In this document: in pieces, positions 54,867 to 64,000 of the stretch
Numbering within the stretch: the first letter of the stretch is position 1
Layout of the letters: each line of letters starts with the position of its first letter
NCBI GenBank assembly: GCA_035647615.1
Contig: DASRND010000013.1
Span: 44,861-108,860, forward strand
Direction of reading: 5' to 3'
From: Bacteroidales bacterium
GTDB lineage: Bacteria > Bacteroidota > Bacteroidia > Bacteroidales > 4484-276
Length of the DNA: 64,000 nucleotides
Position numbers and translations under genes: made by a program
Notes under the pieces: model-generated
Told to the model about the DNA's origin: nothing
Seen by the model: only the letters and a program-made list of their open reading frames with translations
Databases searched by the model: none

Positions 54867-57734
54867 TTATTCCATCTCGTCGATAACACTAAACTCGTGG
54901 CAGGTGCACAGCAAGTTGCGGTCGCCCCATGCTTCGTCGATTTTGGTTACCGGAGGCCAGTATTTATCAGCTTTGCTGCATTCGATCGGGAAAGCTGCCT
55001 GCTGACGCGAGTAAGGTTTTTCCCAGGTTTCGCCGGTGAGCATACACAGGGTGTGCGGCGCATTTTTAATCACGTTGTCTTCCTTCGAGAATTTGCCCTC
55101 TTCTATTTCAGCTATCTCTTTACGGATGCTGATCATAGCTTCGACAAACCGCTTTAATTCACCCAGTGGTTCACTTTCGGTGGGTTCAACCATGAGCGTG
55201 CCGTGTACCGGGAAAGCTACCGTCGGAGCATGGAAACCATAATCCATCAGTCGCTTGGCAATTTCGCCTACAGTAACGTTTGCAGATTTGTTAAAGGCAT
55301 TGCAGTCGAGGATAAACTCGTGTGCCACGCGGTTGTTGCGGCCGGTATAGAGGATTTTATAATGATCGCTCAATGCATCTTTCAGATAATTAGCTGTCAG
55401 AATAGCCATCTCAGTAGCCAGCTTCAGGCCGTTGCCACCCAGCAGTTTGATGTAACCATAAGAAATAGGCAAAATGAGCGCGCTGCCATAAGGCGCCGAG
55501 GAGATAGCCCGGATGGCCTGCTCTCCACCGGTCTTGATGTATGCATTTGTGGGCAGGAAAGGCGCCAGATGTTTGGCTACGCCGATAGGTCCTACGCCGG
55601 GGCCGCCGCCACCGTGAGGGATAGCAAAAGTTTTATGAAGGTTCAGATGACAAACGTCAGCGCCGACAAGGCCGGGATTGGTAAGCCCCACCTGTGCGTT
55701 CATGTTGGCACCATCCATATACACCTGGCCACCATTTTTGTGGATGGTATCGATAATGTGGATGATTTCCTGTTCGAACACGCCGTGAGTGGAAGGATAG
55801 GTGATCATGAGCGCTGCCAGATTCTCGCGGTGTTTTTCAGCTTTGGCCTTCAAATCGACGAGATCAACATTTCCGTTATCATCCGATTTTACAACCACTA
55901 CCGTCATGCCTGCCATTACCGAGCTTGCCGGATTGGTGCCATGCGCCGAGGCAGGTATCAAACTGATGTTGCGATGTCCCTGGCCGATGCTCTTCAAATA
56001 TTCGCGAATCACCATCAACCCGGCGTACTCGCCCGAAGCGCCCGAGTTGGGCTGGAACGACATCGCTGCAAAGCCGGTAATTTCGCAAAGGTCTTTTTCA
56101 AGATTTTTTATCAGCTCCTGGAATCCTGCTGCCTGGTCCACCGGAACGAAGGGGTGCAGACTGCCAAACTCCGGCCAGGAGAGCGAGAACATCTCTGCTG
56201 CTGCGTTGAGCTTCATGGTACAGGAGCCGAGTGGTATCATGGTACGGTTGAGCGCCAGGTCACGGTTTTCGAGCTTTTTCAAATACCGCATCATCTCTGT
56301 TTCTGACTGGTAGGTATTAAAAACTTCGCCCGTCATGAAGTCAGAAGTACGTTGCAGCGATTTGGGAAACTGTAAGTTTTGATCTTGTTTCACAGCTTCA
56401 GAATTCTTGCCAGCGGCTTTGGCAAGCACCTTCAGTATTTCATTTACATCTTCCAGGCTGGTAGCCTCGTCGAGGCTGATGCCGATGGCATCCTTTTCAT
56501 ATCTGAAATTGATCTCTGCCGCAAGCGCAGTGGCACGTACTTTATCAACAGAAACTCCATTTGGAAGTGCCAGATAAAGCGTATCGAAATAATATTCGTT
56601 TTGCTGCTGATAGCCAAGCTTTTTCAGGCTATCATTTAATGCCGCTGTCAGTTGGTGAACGTCGAGCGCCATAGCTTTGAGACCTGCGGGGCCGTGATAA
56701 ACGGCAAACATGCCGGCCATGACAGCCAACAGCGCTTGCGCCGTACAAATATTGGAAGTAGCGCGTTCGCGTTTGATATGTTGCTCGCGCGTTTGTAGTG
56801 CCATGCGCAGCGCTGCATTGCCGGCAGCGTCCTTGCTGATGCCGATGATACGGCCTGGAATGTTGCGCTTGTATTCTTCTTTGGTTGCAAAAAAGGCGGC
56901 GTGTGGTCCGCCATATCCCATGGGCACACCAAATCGCTGGCTGTTGCCTAGCACGATGTCGGCGCCCCACTCGCCCGGAGGGGTGAGCAAAGTCAGGCTC
57001 AGCAGGTCGGTAGCCACCGCTACAACTGCACCTACAGCATGCACTTTTTCGGTAAAACTTTTATAATCAACGATGGCTCCCCGCTCGTCGGGATATTGCA
57101 CCAAAGCGCCAAAATATGTTTCGTCGATGGTGGCTGTTTCGTAATTGCCAACAACCACCTCGATTTCGAGTGGTTCGGAACGTGTTTTCATCACGCTGAT
57201 GGTTTGTGCATACGTACGTTCCGAAACAAAGAACCGGTTAGCTCCAGCCTTTACAGAAGCCCGTGAACGGCTGTTGAAAGCCATGATCATGGCTTCGGCA
57301 GCAGCGGTGCCTTCGTCGAGCAACGAGGCGTTGGCCAACGGCAGTCCGGTAAGGTCGGCAACCATGGTCTGAAAAACCAGCAGAGCTTCCAGACGTCCCT
57401 GCGAAATCTCAGCCTGGTATGGTGTGTAAGAAGTGTACCAGCCCGGGTTTTCGAGAACATTGCGTTGAATTACTCCGGGAACGATGGTATTGTAATAGCC
57501 CAGCCCGATGTAGGTTTTGAAAATCTTATTCTTTTGCGCCAGCCCACGCAGGTGCTGGATGTATTCGTATTCGTTGATGCCGTCCGGCAAATTCAGCTTC
57601 TTCATGCGGATAGCTGCCGGCAGCGTTTCAGCGATTAGTTGTTCAAGATTTTTAACACCTACAACCTGCAGCATCTCGGGCAAGTCGCCATCTTTGGGTC
57701 CATTGTGCCTTCTGGCAAAATTGTTAGTCAGCAT
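54867..57734 (-). CDS. gcvP: Glycine dehydrogenase (decarboxylating), P-protein
   Basis: 955 residues, the fused P1-P2 form. P-protein of the glycine cleavage system: PLP-dependent decarboxylation of glycine and transfer of aminomethyl to the lipoyl H-protein. The PLP lysine is in CHLNLHKTFAIPHGGGGPGVGPIGV, about residue 700; the N-terminal YIGLGYYNTIVPGVIQRNVLENPGWYTSYTPYQAEISQGRLEALL is also diagnostic. Other gcv genes are not in the window. TACTTTTG at 57787-57794 is a possible -7 box. No glycine riboswitch was recognised upstream. Confidence 0.97.
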   Translation of the reverse strand: MLTNNFARRHNGPKDGDLPEMLQVVGVKNLEQLIAETLPAAIRMKKLNLPDGINEYEYIQHLRGLAQKNKIFKTYIGLGYYNTIVPGVIQRNVLENPGWYTSYTPYQAEISQGRLEALLVFQTMVADLTGLPLANASLLDEGTAAAEAMIMAFNSRSRASVKAGANRFFVSERTYAQTISVMKTRSEPLEIEVVVGNYETATIDETYFGALVQYPDERGAIVDYKSFTEKVHAVGAVVAVATDLLSLTLLTPPGEWGADIVLGNSQRFGVPMGYGGPHAAFFATKEEYKRNIPGRIIGISKDAAGNAALRMALQTREQHIKRERATSNICTAQALLAVMAGMFAVYHGPAGLKAMALDVHQLTAALNDSLKKLGYQQQNEYYFDTLYLALPNGVSVDKVRATALAAEINFRYEKDAIGISLDEATSLEDVNEILKVLAKAAGKNSEAVKQDQNLQFPKSLQRTSDFMTGEVFNTYQSETEMMRYLKKLENRDLALNRTMIPLGSCTMKLNAAAEMFSLSWPEFGSLHPFVPVDQAAGFQELIKNLEKDLCEITGFAAMSFQPNSGASGEYAGLMVIREYLKSIGQGHRNISLIPASAHGTNPASSVMAGMTVVVVKSDDNGNVDLVDLKAKAEKHRENLAALMITYPSTHGVFEQEIIHIIDTIHKNGGQVYMDGANMNAQVGLTNPGLVGADVCHLNLHKTFAIPHGGGGPGVGPIGVAKHLAPFLPTNAYIKTGGEQAIRAISSAPYGSALILPISYGYIKLLGGNGLKLATEMAILTANYLKDALSDHYKILYTGRNNRVAHEFILDCNAFNKSANVTVGEIAKRLMDYGFHAPTVAFPVHGTLMVEPTESEPLGELKRFVEAMISIRKEIAEIEEGKFSKEDNVIKNAPHTLCMLTGETWEKPYSRQQAAFPIECSKADKYWPPVTKIDEAWGDRNLLCTCHEFSVIDEME

Positions 57735-58226
57735 TTTACAGAAATATTTTTTGTTGATAAATTAATACACAAACCTAAGAAAGGTACAAAAGTAGAATAC
57801 TTTGCACGAAAAAACGAGGGTTGGACCTTTTTAGATATGCCGCCAACGGGCGTTGTGGGCTTTGCAGGCGCTTTGTGAGATATTGTCAAATTAGCGGTGA
57901 GTGCAGTGAGGTTTTTCGACATCAAAACATTCAACTAGGAATTATGCAACATAGACAAAATAACACGAAAAGTTAATTGTGCTAATTCGCTCAATTGACG
58001 AAATTTCATGGGCAACATTAATCAATGGATCCATGCAAAATGATGCATCAACCTTTAAATACTTTCGGGATTGAAGGTCAGGCATCAAGCCGCCAGGTTT
58101 AACAAATTATAACAGCAAAAGAGTACCTAAAAGAGATATTCGCACCAACAAAATCAAAATCACTCTGTTTTAATAGCTTATCCCAAGTCATTTTTTTAAT
58201 AAAGTATTCATTCAAACCTATTCATT
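57735..58226. other. Intergenic region between divergent gcvP and the 1749-residue protein
   Basis: 492 bp. It carries the putative gcvP -7 box (TACTTTTG, minus strand, 57787-57794). No ORF with coding character, no RNA gene, riboswitch, repeat or clear promoter for the plus-strand gene was seen. Confidence 0.5.
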
Positions 58227-61200
58227 ATGCGAAGAATTTACATCTTTTCAATCATTCTGGTCATTGCAGCTCTAATGGCAGCATCAGGTGACTTAAATGC
58301 CGCCACCAGAACAACCGCACAAGCCGGAAATTGGAACGTAACCACCACTTGGGTAGGAGGTAACATACCTACCAGCGCCGACAGTGTTGTAGTGAAACAT
58401 CTGGTGAATGTAAGCGATGGCGACATTTGCAAACACCTGTACGTGGCTCCCGTCGGCACCATCCAAAACCTGTCATACGGTACGCGAACATTGGTTGTTA
58501 CCGGAAACCTTTGGGTGGATGGCACGATGACAAAATCCAATTATAGCTTTTATGTAAAATTAGGGGGCAATCTGCATCTTAACGGTGTATGGTCTGACCC
58601 GTATTTAAATTTCACCGGAACAACCACACAGTCTGTTTCGGCTACGCCAGGGAAAATCTTCAAAGCCCCGGGGGGTGCTGTTATCTTTCAGGATGACGAC
58701 CCCACCAGTTCTGTTAAGTTTGCCACTAACCTGACCTTTGACAATATCGAATTTATTGGCAATTCAAATACTGTTGATTTTGCCCCGGGTATTGAGGTAG
58801 CCTTTTACACCAAGCCCATGCGAAACGCAAACATCATCGGTCACAGCGCTTCTCTGCTGATGCGCGCCGGCGCCTATTTAGAGGGTTCAAATTTTAGCAA
58901 CCTCACCCTAAAAGGGCTTTTTAACGTGGGTAATAATAATGTGGCATCCGGCGAATTGATCGTTGCCGATACGTTGCAAAACCTCTCCTACGGAACACGT
59001 ACCTTAACGGTGGAAGGCAATTTTACTAACAACGGCCTGATCAGGATAACCAATTATAATTTTAATTTTTCTTTTAAAGGAATAGTTACAAATAATGGGA
59101 AGTGGGACTGCTCCAATATCTATTTTGACGGAACGACTGATCAACACGTTGCATCGCTGGCTGGAAAATATTTCAATTGCGACGGGTTTGAAGACCGCAA
59201 TGCCGATTCCAAAATAATCCTGGATAATGATTTGGAAATCCGCAAGGCAGCAGTTAATCTGGGGGCAGCTACTATGAAAGCTAACGGACACAAAATTGCT
59301 TTAAGACAAAATGCTTATTTAACAAATGCAACGATAGACAATGCAAAGTTGGGTGGGATATTCATCTGCTACTATAATTGCATCTTTTCTTCCACAACAA
59401 CAGTTGTAGATACACTGCAGAATCATAGTACTAATGCCTACATGCCCGTTAGTGTGACCGGCAACCTGATCAACAATGGCATTATCAGAAAAAGCAACGG
59501 TTATGGCATTACATTAAGTAGTTCAGCGAATTTTACCATCAATGGCCCGGTGGATATTGCATCCCTAACCTTTGCCGGAGCCAGCGACCAAACCCTTTCC
59601 GGAAATGCCAATGGAAGCGTCATTAATGTAACCAACGTGAATGACACCGATGCCGCAAGCGCTATTATTTTCAATTCTGACATTACCTTTATCGGGTCAA
59701 CATGGGCGCTCAATGGAGCAACCATCAGCCTTAACACAGGAAATTTTAAGATGCAGGGTGGAACGCTGGAAGGCGGCCAACTCACATCCAATGGAAAATA
59801 CATCCACCAGCGCGGAAACGCAAGGTTTATCAACATGCACGTAACGGGCACCCGGCTCAAAGGGATTTGCCAGATTTATGCTGATGCCAACAAATTCACC
59901 AACGTAACTGTAGAAGACACATTACAAAATTATAATTACTACTATACTCCCTCTTTATCAGTGGATGGCTTGTTCACCAACAATGGATTAGTGACACGAA
60001 GCAATAGCTATGGCCTGAGAATCTATTTGAACAATGATTTTAAAAACAATGGCCCGGTGGATATCCAATATCTAACCTTTGCCGGAGCAACAGACCAAAC
60101 CCTTTTCAGCACAGCAAAAAGTGGCACCATCACAGTACCTTATGTTAATGATACTGTGGCTGCAAGTGCTGTAATATTTGGCTCAGACTTTACCTTTATC
60201 AACTCCGCCTGGAGTCTTGCCGGGGCTGCCATCGATCTTCAGAGTGGAAACTTTACCATGCAAAATGGAGACCTGCAAAATGGCTCCCTCCACTCTACCG
60301 ATAAATATCTCTACCAAAGTGGAGATGCAAGGCTTACGAATATGCAGATAACAGGCACAAAACTCAAAGGATACTGCCAGATTTACGGTAATGGAAGTCA
60401 TTTCACCGACGTAACAGTAGAAGATACCCTGAGGAATTATAACACCTACTATAGCCCGACAGTAACTACGTCAGGTGATTTTATTAATAATGGCTACATC
60501 ACATCATGGGGCAGCTACAGCATCTATTTTGATGTTCAGGATGTGGTAATCAACAACGGCTATTGGCTATCGCAAAAAATAATTTTTAGAGGCGATGACA
60601 TGCATTTTATCGAATCGCAGAATTCTAATCAATTTAATATTGCAAACATAACAGCCAACGTGGACGCAGGAGATGTCACCATCCTAAGCGATCTTTATCT
60701 GCTTAACGCCAATTTGAACCTGGGAGGCAAAACTATTTTTATCCCGACTGATGGAAAAATCGATCTCGAGGGTGGCTCAATCATAAACACACTGGTAGCA
60801 GGCGATGAGCCAGCTACTCTGCATTGTTCCAATGATCCATTATTCGAATCATCCACATTTACCAGTGTTATAATCACCGGAGCTGTTAATACCAAGTTTA
60901 ACACCTTTACAGATTGTGTATTGGAGGGTCTGATGCAAAATTTTAAATACTATGCCAATCCCACCATTAGTTTTAACGGTGATTTTAACAATACCGGAAC
61001 ATTAAAGAATGTACCTTCCTGGGGTTACCAAATTTACAACGATGTGCTGGGTGATGTGCATAATTCGGGAACATGGGAAATTGCCGAAAGCAATTGGAAG
61101 GGCCTGCTCGACCAGGATATATACCTGATTGATAACAGCCAGATCAACACCCCGTCGAAGTTTCTGGCAATGAAAGGAACAGGGAGTTACCAGTGGTACA

Positions 61201-63476
61201 AAGATAATGTTGCAATAAGTGGAGCTACTTTAAATCACCTCGACTTCGCCGCTCTTACCGTGGCAGAGAGAGGTTATTATCATTGTACTACCAACGAAGG
61301 AACCTCGCGTACAGTGCGGATTTGTACTCCCGTAGAAATCAACCTGGTTGATGAAGCCTTTTTCTGCCAGGACGAATCTGTGATGATTGAAGCAACGCCT
61401 ACCTCAGGCGAAGGGCCATACACTTACAGTTGGACTCCCACCGAAGGGCTGAGCGACCCAACCATCAGCAATCCCTTGGCCAACCCTGCCACAGCTACAG
61501 TTTATACCTGCATTATTACCGATGCCATTGGCTGCTCTGGCGAAGCCTCTGTTTTGGTTCAGCAATATCCACAGCTTTATGCTAATGCTGGTGCAGATAA
61601 TGAGATTTGTGCCGGTAGTTCAGCCACACTTGCCGGAAGCGCTTCGGGTGGTGTGTTGGCTTATAGCTATGCATGGTCGCCGGTGAGCGGACTGAGCAAC
61701 CCAAATATCGCAAATCCTATTGCTACGCCCGCGAATACAACCACCTACACGCTCACAGTCACCGATGGCCATGGCTGCCAGGAAACCGATCAGGTTAAAA
61801 TTACTGTTAATCCGCTACCCATCGCCTACCAACTCACGTTGGGCGGCCATTTTTGCGCTGGTGTGCAGGCTCCTATTGTAAAAGTTGCAAGCTCTCAGGT
61901 TGGTGTAAATTATTCACTACTACGCAACAACCAGTTGACAGGGAATGTATTACCCGGTACCGGTGGTGCGCTCACGTTTACTACCATTCCGCAAGCGGGG
62001 ACTTATACAGTAAAAGGAATCAAAGCCGCCACCGGTTGCGAAAAAATGATGACCGGATCAGTTACCGTTATAATTGACAATGCGCCGACTATTACTGCTC
62101 AGTCGGGTGACGACCATAAACCTGTGGGAGGCTCACATACATTCTCTGTAACCGCCGACGGCACGGCTCCTCTTAACTACAAGTGGTATTTTGAAGGGAG
62201 CCTGGTTCAGTCGGGCGCGCAGAGCAGCTATACCAAATCTAATCTTACGCTCAACGATTCCGGTGAATATTGGGTTATTGTAACAAACAATTGTGGCTTC
62301 GCGCAAAGTGCAAACATCACGCTCACCGTCTTAGAGACGCAATCCGTTTTGGTTCCCAAAGGCTGGAGCGGCATTTCGACTTATTTGGATATCTGGAACA
62401 AACAGGTGAGCGATATTTTCAGCAGCATCAACAACAATCTTATTTTGGTAAATGATTTTGAACACATGTACTGGCCTGGTCAAAATATCAACTCCTATCC
62501 AAACGGTGCATGGGATACCTACACCGGTGCACAAATCAAACTGTCGGCTGCGGCCACGGTGGATTTCGTAGGTGTTCCACTCGACGATGCAAGTGTCGAT
62601 CTCAATGCAGGCTGGACTTATTTGCCAGTGCTGAATTCGTCGTCAGTTGCGACAGATGAATTATTTGCGCAAGCTCAGCCGCAGATAATTATTGCTAAAG
62701 ATATTGCCGGCACAGGCGTTTACTGGCCAGCTTACGCGATTAACACTTTGAGTACGCTCAACCCCGGACGCGCCTATCTGGTAAAAGTTCCCGGAAACAC
62801 CAGTGTTGATTTTCATCTTGTCGCCAAATCCGGCGTGATTTCGATCCATCAGAGTCAGCCTGAAAATGCGACGCCATGGAATGATCCTATTTATTCCAAC
62901 AGTTCTCACACAATTGCTCTTCCGATGGAAGTAATTGCCTCTGTGTTAAGTCCCGGCGATTGGCTTGGCGTTTTCAATGCCGATGGAATTTGTTGCGGAA
63001 TTGTGGAGTTTGATGGCAACAGCACAGCCATCAGCGCTTTTGGCGACGATGCCACATCCATTGAAACAGATGGATTGCTTGAAAATGATCTAATGTATTT
63101 CAAAGTTTACCGCGCAGCAACCGACGATGTGATCGAATTGCAGGTAGGTTTTGATGCTTCCGCAAATGCGTCAGGGTATTTTACAGCAAATGGAATGTCG
63201 GTTATTTCAGATTTGAAAGCCGGCGCTACCGGAATTGGCGATTCAGAACAAGATCAGATCAGGGTTTACCCAAATCCAACGAATGGCTTGCTCTACATTG
63301 ATGGCATTTCGGCTGACAGCAAAATTGAAATCACCAACGCAACCGGTCAGTTGATTTATAAAACAAACGCCCACAGAAGCCAGACCATCAACCTGGGAGG
63401 CCAGGCCCGCGGCCTGTACAACATCCGCATCACCAACCAACAGTTTACCACCACCCGCAAAGTGATGGTCGAATAA
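58227..63476 (+). CDS. Giant T9SS surface protein with tandem about 168-residue repeats
   Basis: 1749 residues. Signal peptide about 1-25; G8-like beta segment about 26-100 (WNVTTTWVGGNIPTSADSVVV). Six repeat units start near residues 81, 248, 394, 562, 732 and 900, each with xDTLQN and GxFxNNGxI, reading like a beta-helix or beta-sandwich stalk. Then an Ig-like segment (about 985), two PKD-like domains (about 1045-1195), another Ig-like domain (about 1290-1370), the shared module GWSGISTY ... YWPGQNIN ... YLPVL ... (about 1375-1530), the second shared module GDWLGVFN ... FGDDATSIETDGL ... FKVY (about 1545-1665), and a type A sorting domain (1675-1749, RVYPNPTN). A surface adhesin or matrix protein; ligand unknown. 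Confidence 0.86.
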   Translation: MRRIYIFSIILVIAALMAASGDLNAATRTTAQAGNWNVTTTWVGGNIPTSADSVVVKHLVNVSDGDICKHLYVAPVGTIQNLSYGTRTLVVTGNLWVDGTMTKSNYSFYVKLGGNLHLNGVWSDPYLNFTGTTTQSVSATPGKIFKAPGGAVIFQDDDPTSSVKFATNLTFDNIEFIGNSNTVDFAPGIEVAFYTKPMRNANIIGHSASLLMRAGAYLEGSNFSNLTLKGLFNVGNNNVASGELIVADTLQNLSYGTRTLTVEGNFTNNGLIRITNYNFNFSFKGIVTNNGKWDCSNIYFDGTTDQHVASLAGKYFNCDGFEDRNADSKIILDNDLEIRKAAVNLGAATMKANGHKIALRQNAYLTNATIDNAKLGGIFICYYNCIFSSTTTVVDTLQNHSTNAYMPVSVTGNLINNGIIRKSNGYGITLSSSANFTINGPVDIASLTFAGASDQTLSGNANGSVINVTNVNDTDAASAIIFNSDITFIGSTWALNGATISLNTGNFKMQGGTLEGGQLTSNGKYIHQRGNARFINMHVTGTRLKGICQIYADANKFTNVTVEDTLQNYNYYYTPSLSVDGLFTNNGLVTRSNSYGLRIYLNNDFKNNGPVDIQYLTFAGATDQTLFSTAKSGTITVPYVNDTVAASAVIFGSDFTFINSAWSLAGAAIDLQSGNFTMQNGDLQNGSLHSTDKYLYQSGDARLTNMQITGTKLKGYCQIYGNGSHFTDVTVEDTLRNYNTYYSPTVTTSGDFINNGYITSWGSYSIYFDVQDVVINNGYWLSQKIIFRGDDMHFIESQNSNQFNIANITANVDAGDVTILSDLYLLNANLNLGGKTIFIPTDGKIDLEGGSIINTLVAGDEPATLHCSNDPLFESSTFTSVIITGAVNTKFNTFTDCVLEGLMQNFKYYANPTISFNGDFNNTGTLKNVPSWGYQIYNDVLGDVHNSGTWEIAESNWKGLLDQDIYLIDNSQINTPSKFLAMKGTGSYQWYKDNVAISGATLNHLDFAALTVAERGYYHCTTNEGTSRTVRICTPVEINLVDEAFFCQDESVMIEATPTSGEGPYTYSWTPTEGLSDPTISNPLANPATATVYTCIITDAIGCSGEASVLVQQYPQLYANAGADNEICAGSSATLAGSASGGVLAYSYAWSPVSGLSNPNIANPIATPANTTTYTLTVTDGHGCQETDQVKITVNPLPIAYQLTLGGHFCAGVQAPIVKVASSQVGVNYSLLRNNQLTGNVLPGTGGALTFTTIPQAGTYTVKGIKAATGCEKMMTGSVTVIIDNAPTITAQSGDDHKPVGGSHTFSVTADGTAPLNYKWYFEGSLVQSGAQSSYTKSNLTLNDSGEYWVIVTNNCGFAQSANITLTVLETQSVLVPKGWSGISTYLDIWNKQVSDIFSSINNNLILVNDFEHMYWPGQNINSYPNGAWDTYTGAQIKLSAAATVDFVGVPLDDASVDLNAGWTYLPVLNSSSVATDELFAQAQPQIIIAKDIAGTGVYWPAYAINTLSTLNPGRAYLVKVPGNTSVDFHLVAKSGVISIHQSQPENATPWNDPIYSNSSHTIALPMEVIASVLSPGDWLGVFNADGICCGIVEFDGNSTAISAFGDDATSIETDGLLENDLMYFKVYRAATDDVIELQVGFDASANASGYFTANGMSVISDLKAGATGIGDSEQDQIRVYPNPTNGLLYIDGISADSKIEITNATGQLIYKTNAHRSQTINLGGQARGLYNIRITNQQFTTTRKVMVE

Positions 63477-63499
63477 TCTTGCTTAATGTTTTTGATCTT

Positions 63500-63537
63500 A
63501 ACCCCCGCATCATTCATTTGGTGCGGGGGTTTTTTTT
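63500..63537 (+). terminator. Intrinsic terminator of the 1749-residue protein gene
   Basis: AACCCCCGCA (63500-63509) pairs perfectly with TGCGGGGGTT (63522-63531), 12-nt loop, T-run to 63537. Confidence 0.92.
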
Positions 63538-63545
63538 AGGTAAGA

Positions 63546-63588
63546 ATCCGCGAATGAAGGCGAAATAAATTAGCGACAATTCGCGGAT
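63546..63588. repeat. Dispersed intergenic inverted repeat (TCCRCGAAT family), copy 2
   Basis: ATCCGCGAAT (63546-63555) and ATTCGCGGAT (63579-63588) form a perfect 10-bp inverted repeat. After it, ATTCCTGAA-GTTCG(C)GG units occur twice in tandem (about 63589-63630). Same layout as 47562-47645. Confidence 0.65.
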
Positions 63589-63707
63589 AATTCCTGAAGT
63601 TCGCGGACGATTCCTGAAAGTTCGAGGAGTTACCGGCCACAGCAAATCCCGGGCTTCACTCGAAAACCCAGGATTCCTATTCCTTTTAAAAAAGTTCTGG
63701 GGACTAC

Positions 63708-63947
63708 CTATTCCTTGTTTTGGTAGACCTGATACACCTTCTTTCCGCCATAGGCAGCACCCAGACTAAGTAGTATGGCAATGCCGCTACCAATGGGGGC
63801 ACCGCCGCCCGGTGGTTGATTGCTTTGCTTACCATGCTCATCGGGAGGTGGCGGTGGCACCCCTCCCTGAGCCATGGCTGTATGATTCCAGCCGATAAAC
63901 AATACAAGTATAGGTATGAATTTTATGAGCTTTGCTATATTTTTCAT
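63708..63947 (-). CDS. Small PID-CTERM-like secreted protein
   Basis: 79 residues from the ATG at 63947; an ATG at 63980 would add eleven. N-terminal hydrophobic signal (FIPILVLFIGW) with a likely cleavage near AMAQ; a proline-rich linker (VPPPPPDEHGK); then APIGSGIAILLSLGAAYGGKKVYQVYQ, a membrane helix with a basic tail. This matches the PID-CTERM pattern (prolines, PID, hydrophobic helix, GxKK), but with Gly in place of Asp. Such proteins are thought to be sorted to the surface. It stands alone, convergent with the 1749-residue gene. Confidence 0.75.
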   Translation of the reverse strand: MKNIAKLIKFIPILVLFIGWNHTAMAQGGVPPPPPDEHGKQSNQPPGGGAPIGSGIAILLSLGAAYGGKKVYQVYQNKE

Positions 63948-64000
63948 GATTTTTAATTTTATGGTTGATACAAGTTCCATTTAAAGTGCTGTTTTCTATT

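Noticed and set aside
55203..56306. Long open frame (367 codons) antisense to gcvP
   Set aside because: It lies entirely within the strongly conserved gcvP gene and gives a composition unlike a protein; long antisense frames are expected in GC-biased codon use.

Overview
The window looks like chromosomal DNA from a member of the Bacteroidota, probably in the Bacteroidales/Marinilabiliales-like part of the phylum. The evidence: four F1Fo-ATPase subunit genes of typical Bacteroidota form in the order atpD-C-B-E-F-H-A-G; three large secreted proteins ending in type IX secretion (T9SS) type A sorting domains; promoters of the TTTG / TAnnTTTG kind instead of sigma70 boxes; almost no Shine-Dalgarno sequences; and lineage-typical genes (DUF5686, DUF4292, a degenerate EnvC, a FatA-like thioesterase, a short AtpC). 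No rRNA, tRNA, CRISPR array, prophage or integrative element was found.

Layout. 1-2069: a ROK repressor followed by a Tat-exported GH109 glycosidase (cut by the window edge), with a palindromic operator on the ROK promoter. 2385-9461: the complete ATP synthase operon (minus strand), with a strong hairpin behind the c-subunit gene. 9568-13137: a gene remnant, a thioesterase, an rRNA methyltransferase and an AI-2E-type permease. 13243-18705: a MazG-like hydrolase, a DUF5686 outer-membrane protein, a second AI-2E-type permease, a YtxH / holin-III / small basic protein cluster resembling enterobacterial yqjD-yqjE-yqjK, and a DUF1858 protein. 18892-24566: a lipoprotein, mnmA, an arginase-fold protein that has lost metal ligands, and topA. 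24846-38472: surface and envelope genes (three giant secreted proteins, a GT-C-like membrane protein, a CPBP protease), interrupted by an IS200/RAYT transposase sitting in an array of tripartite palindromic repeats. 38746-48720: a flippase, dut, a TPR / DUF4292 lipoprotein / EnvC envelope cluster, queA, ispD, ruvC and a nuclease. 48856-57734: a redoxin, the DUF177-rpmF-plsX-fabH fatty acid/phospholipid operon, a GNAT, corA, an unknown protein and gcvP. 58227-63947: a 1749-residue T9SS surface protein and a tiny PID-CTERM-like protein.

Most genes are housekeeping. The most interesting material is (1) the RAYT transposase with five copies of a three-palindrome unit held at exactly 51- and 53-nt offsets, some still carrying the transposase 3' end; (2) a pair of unnamed extracellular modules shared by three otherwise unrelated surface proteins; (3) a small protein with a PID-CTERM-like tail; (4) the post-atpE hairpin; (5) dispersed intergenic inverted repeats and low-complexity words that intrude into coding 3' ends. 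I did not find a clear new defence or biosynthetic system. All family assignments were made by reading the sequence, without database searches.
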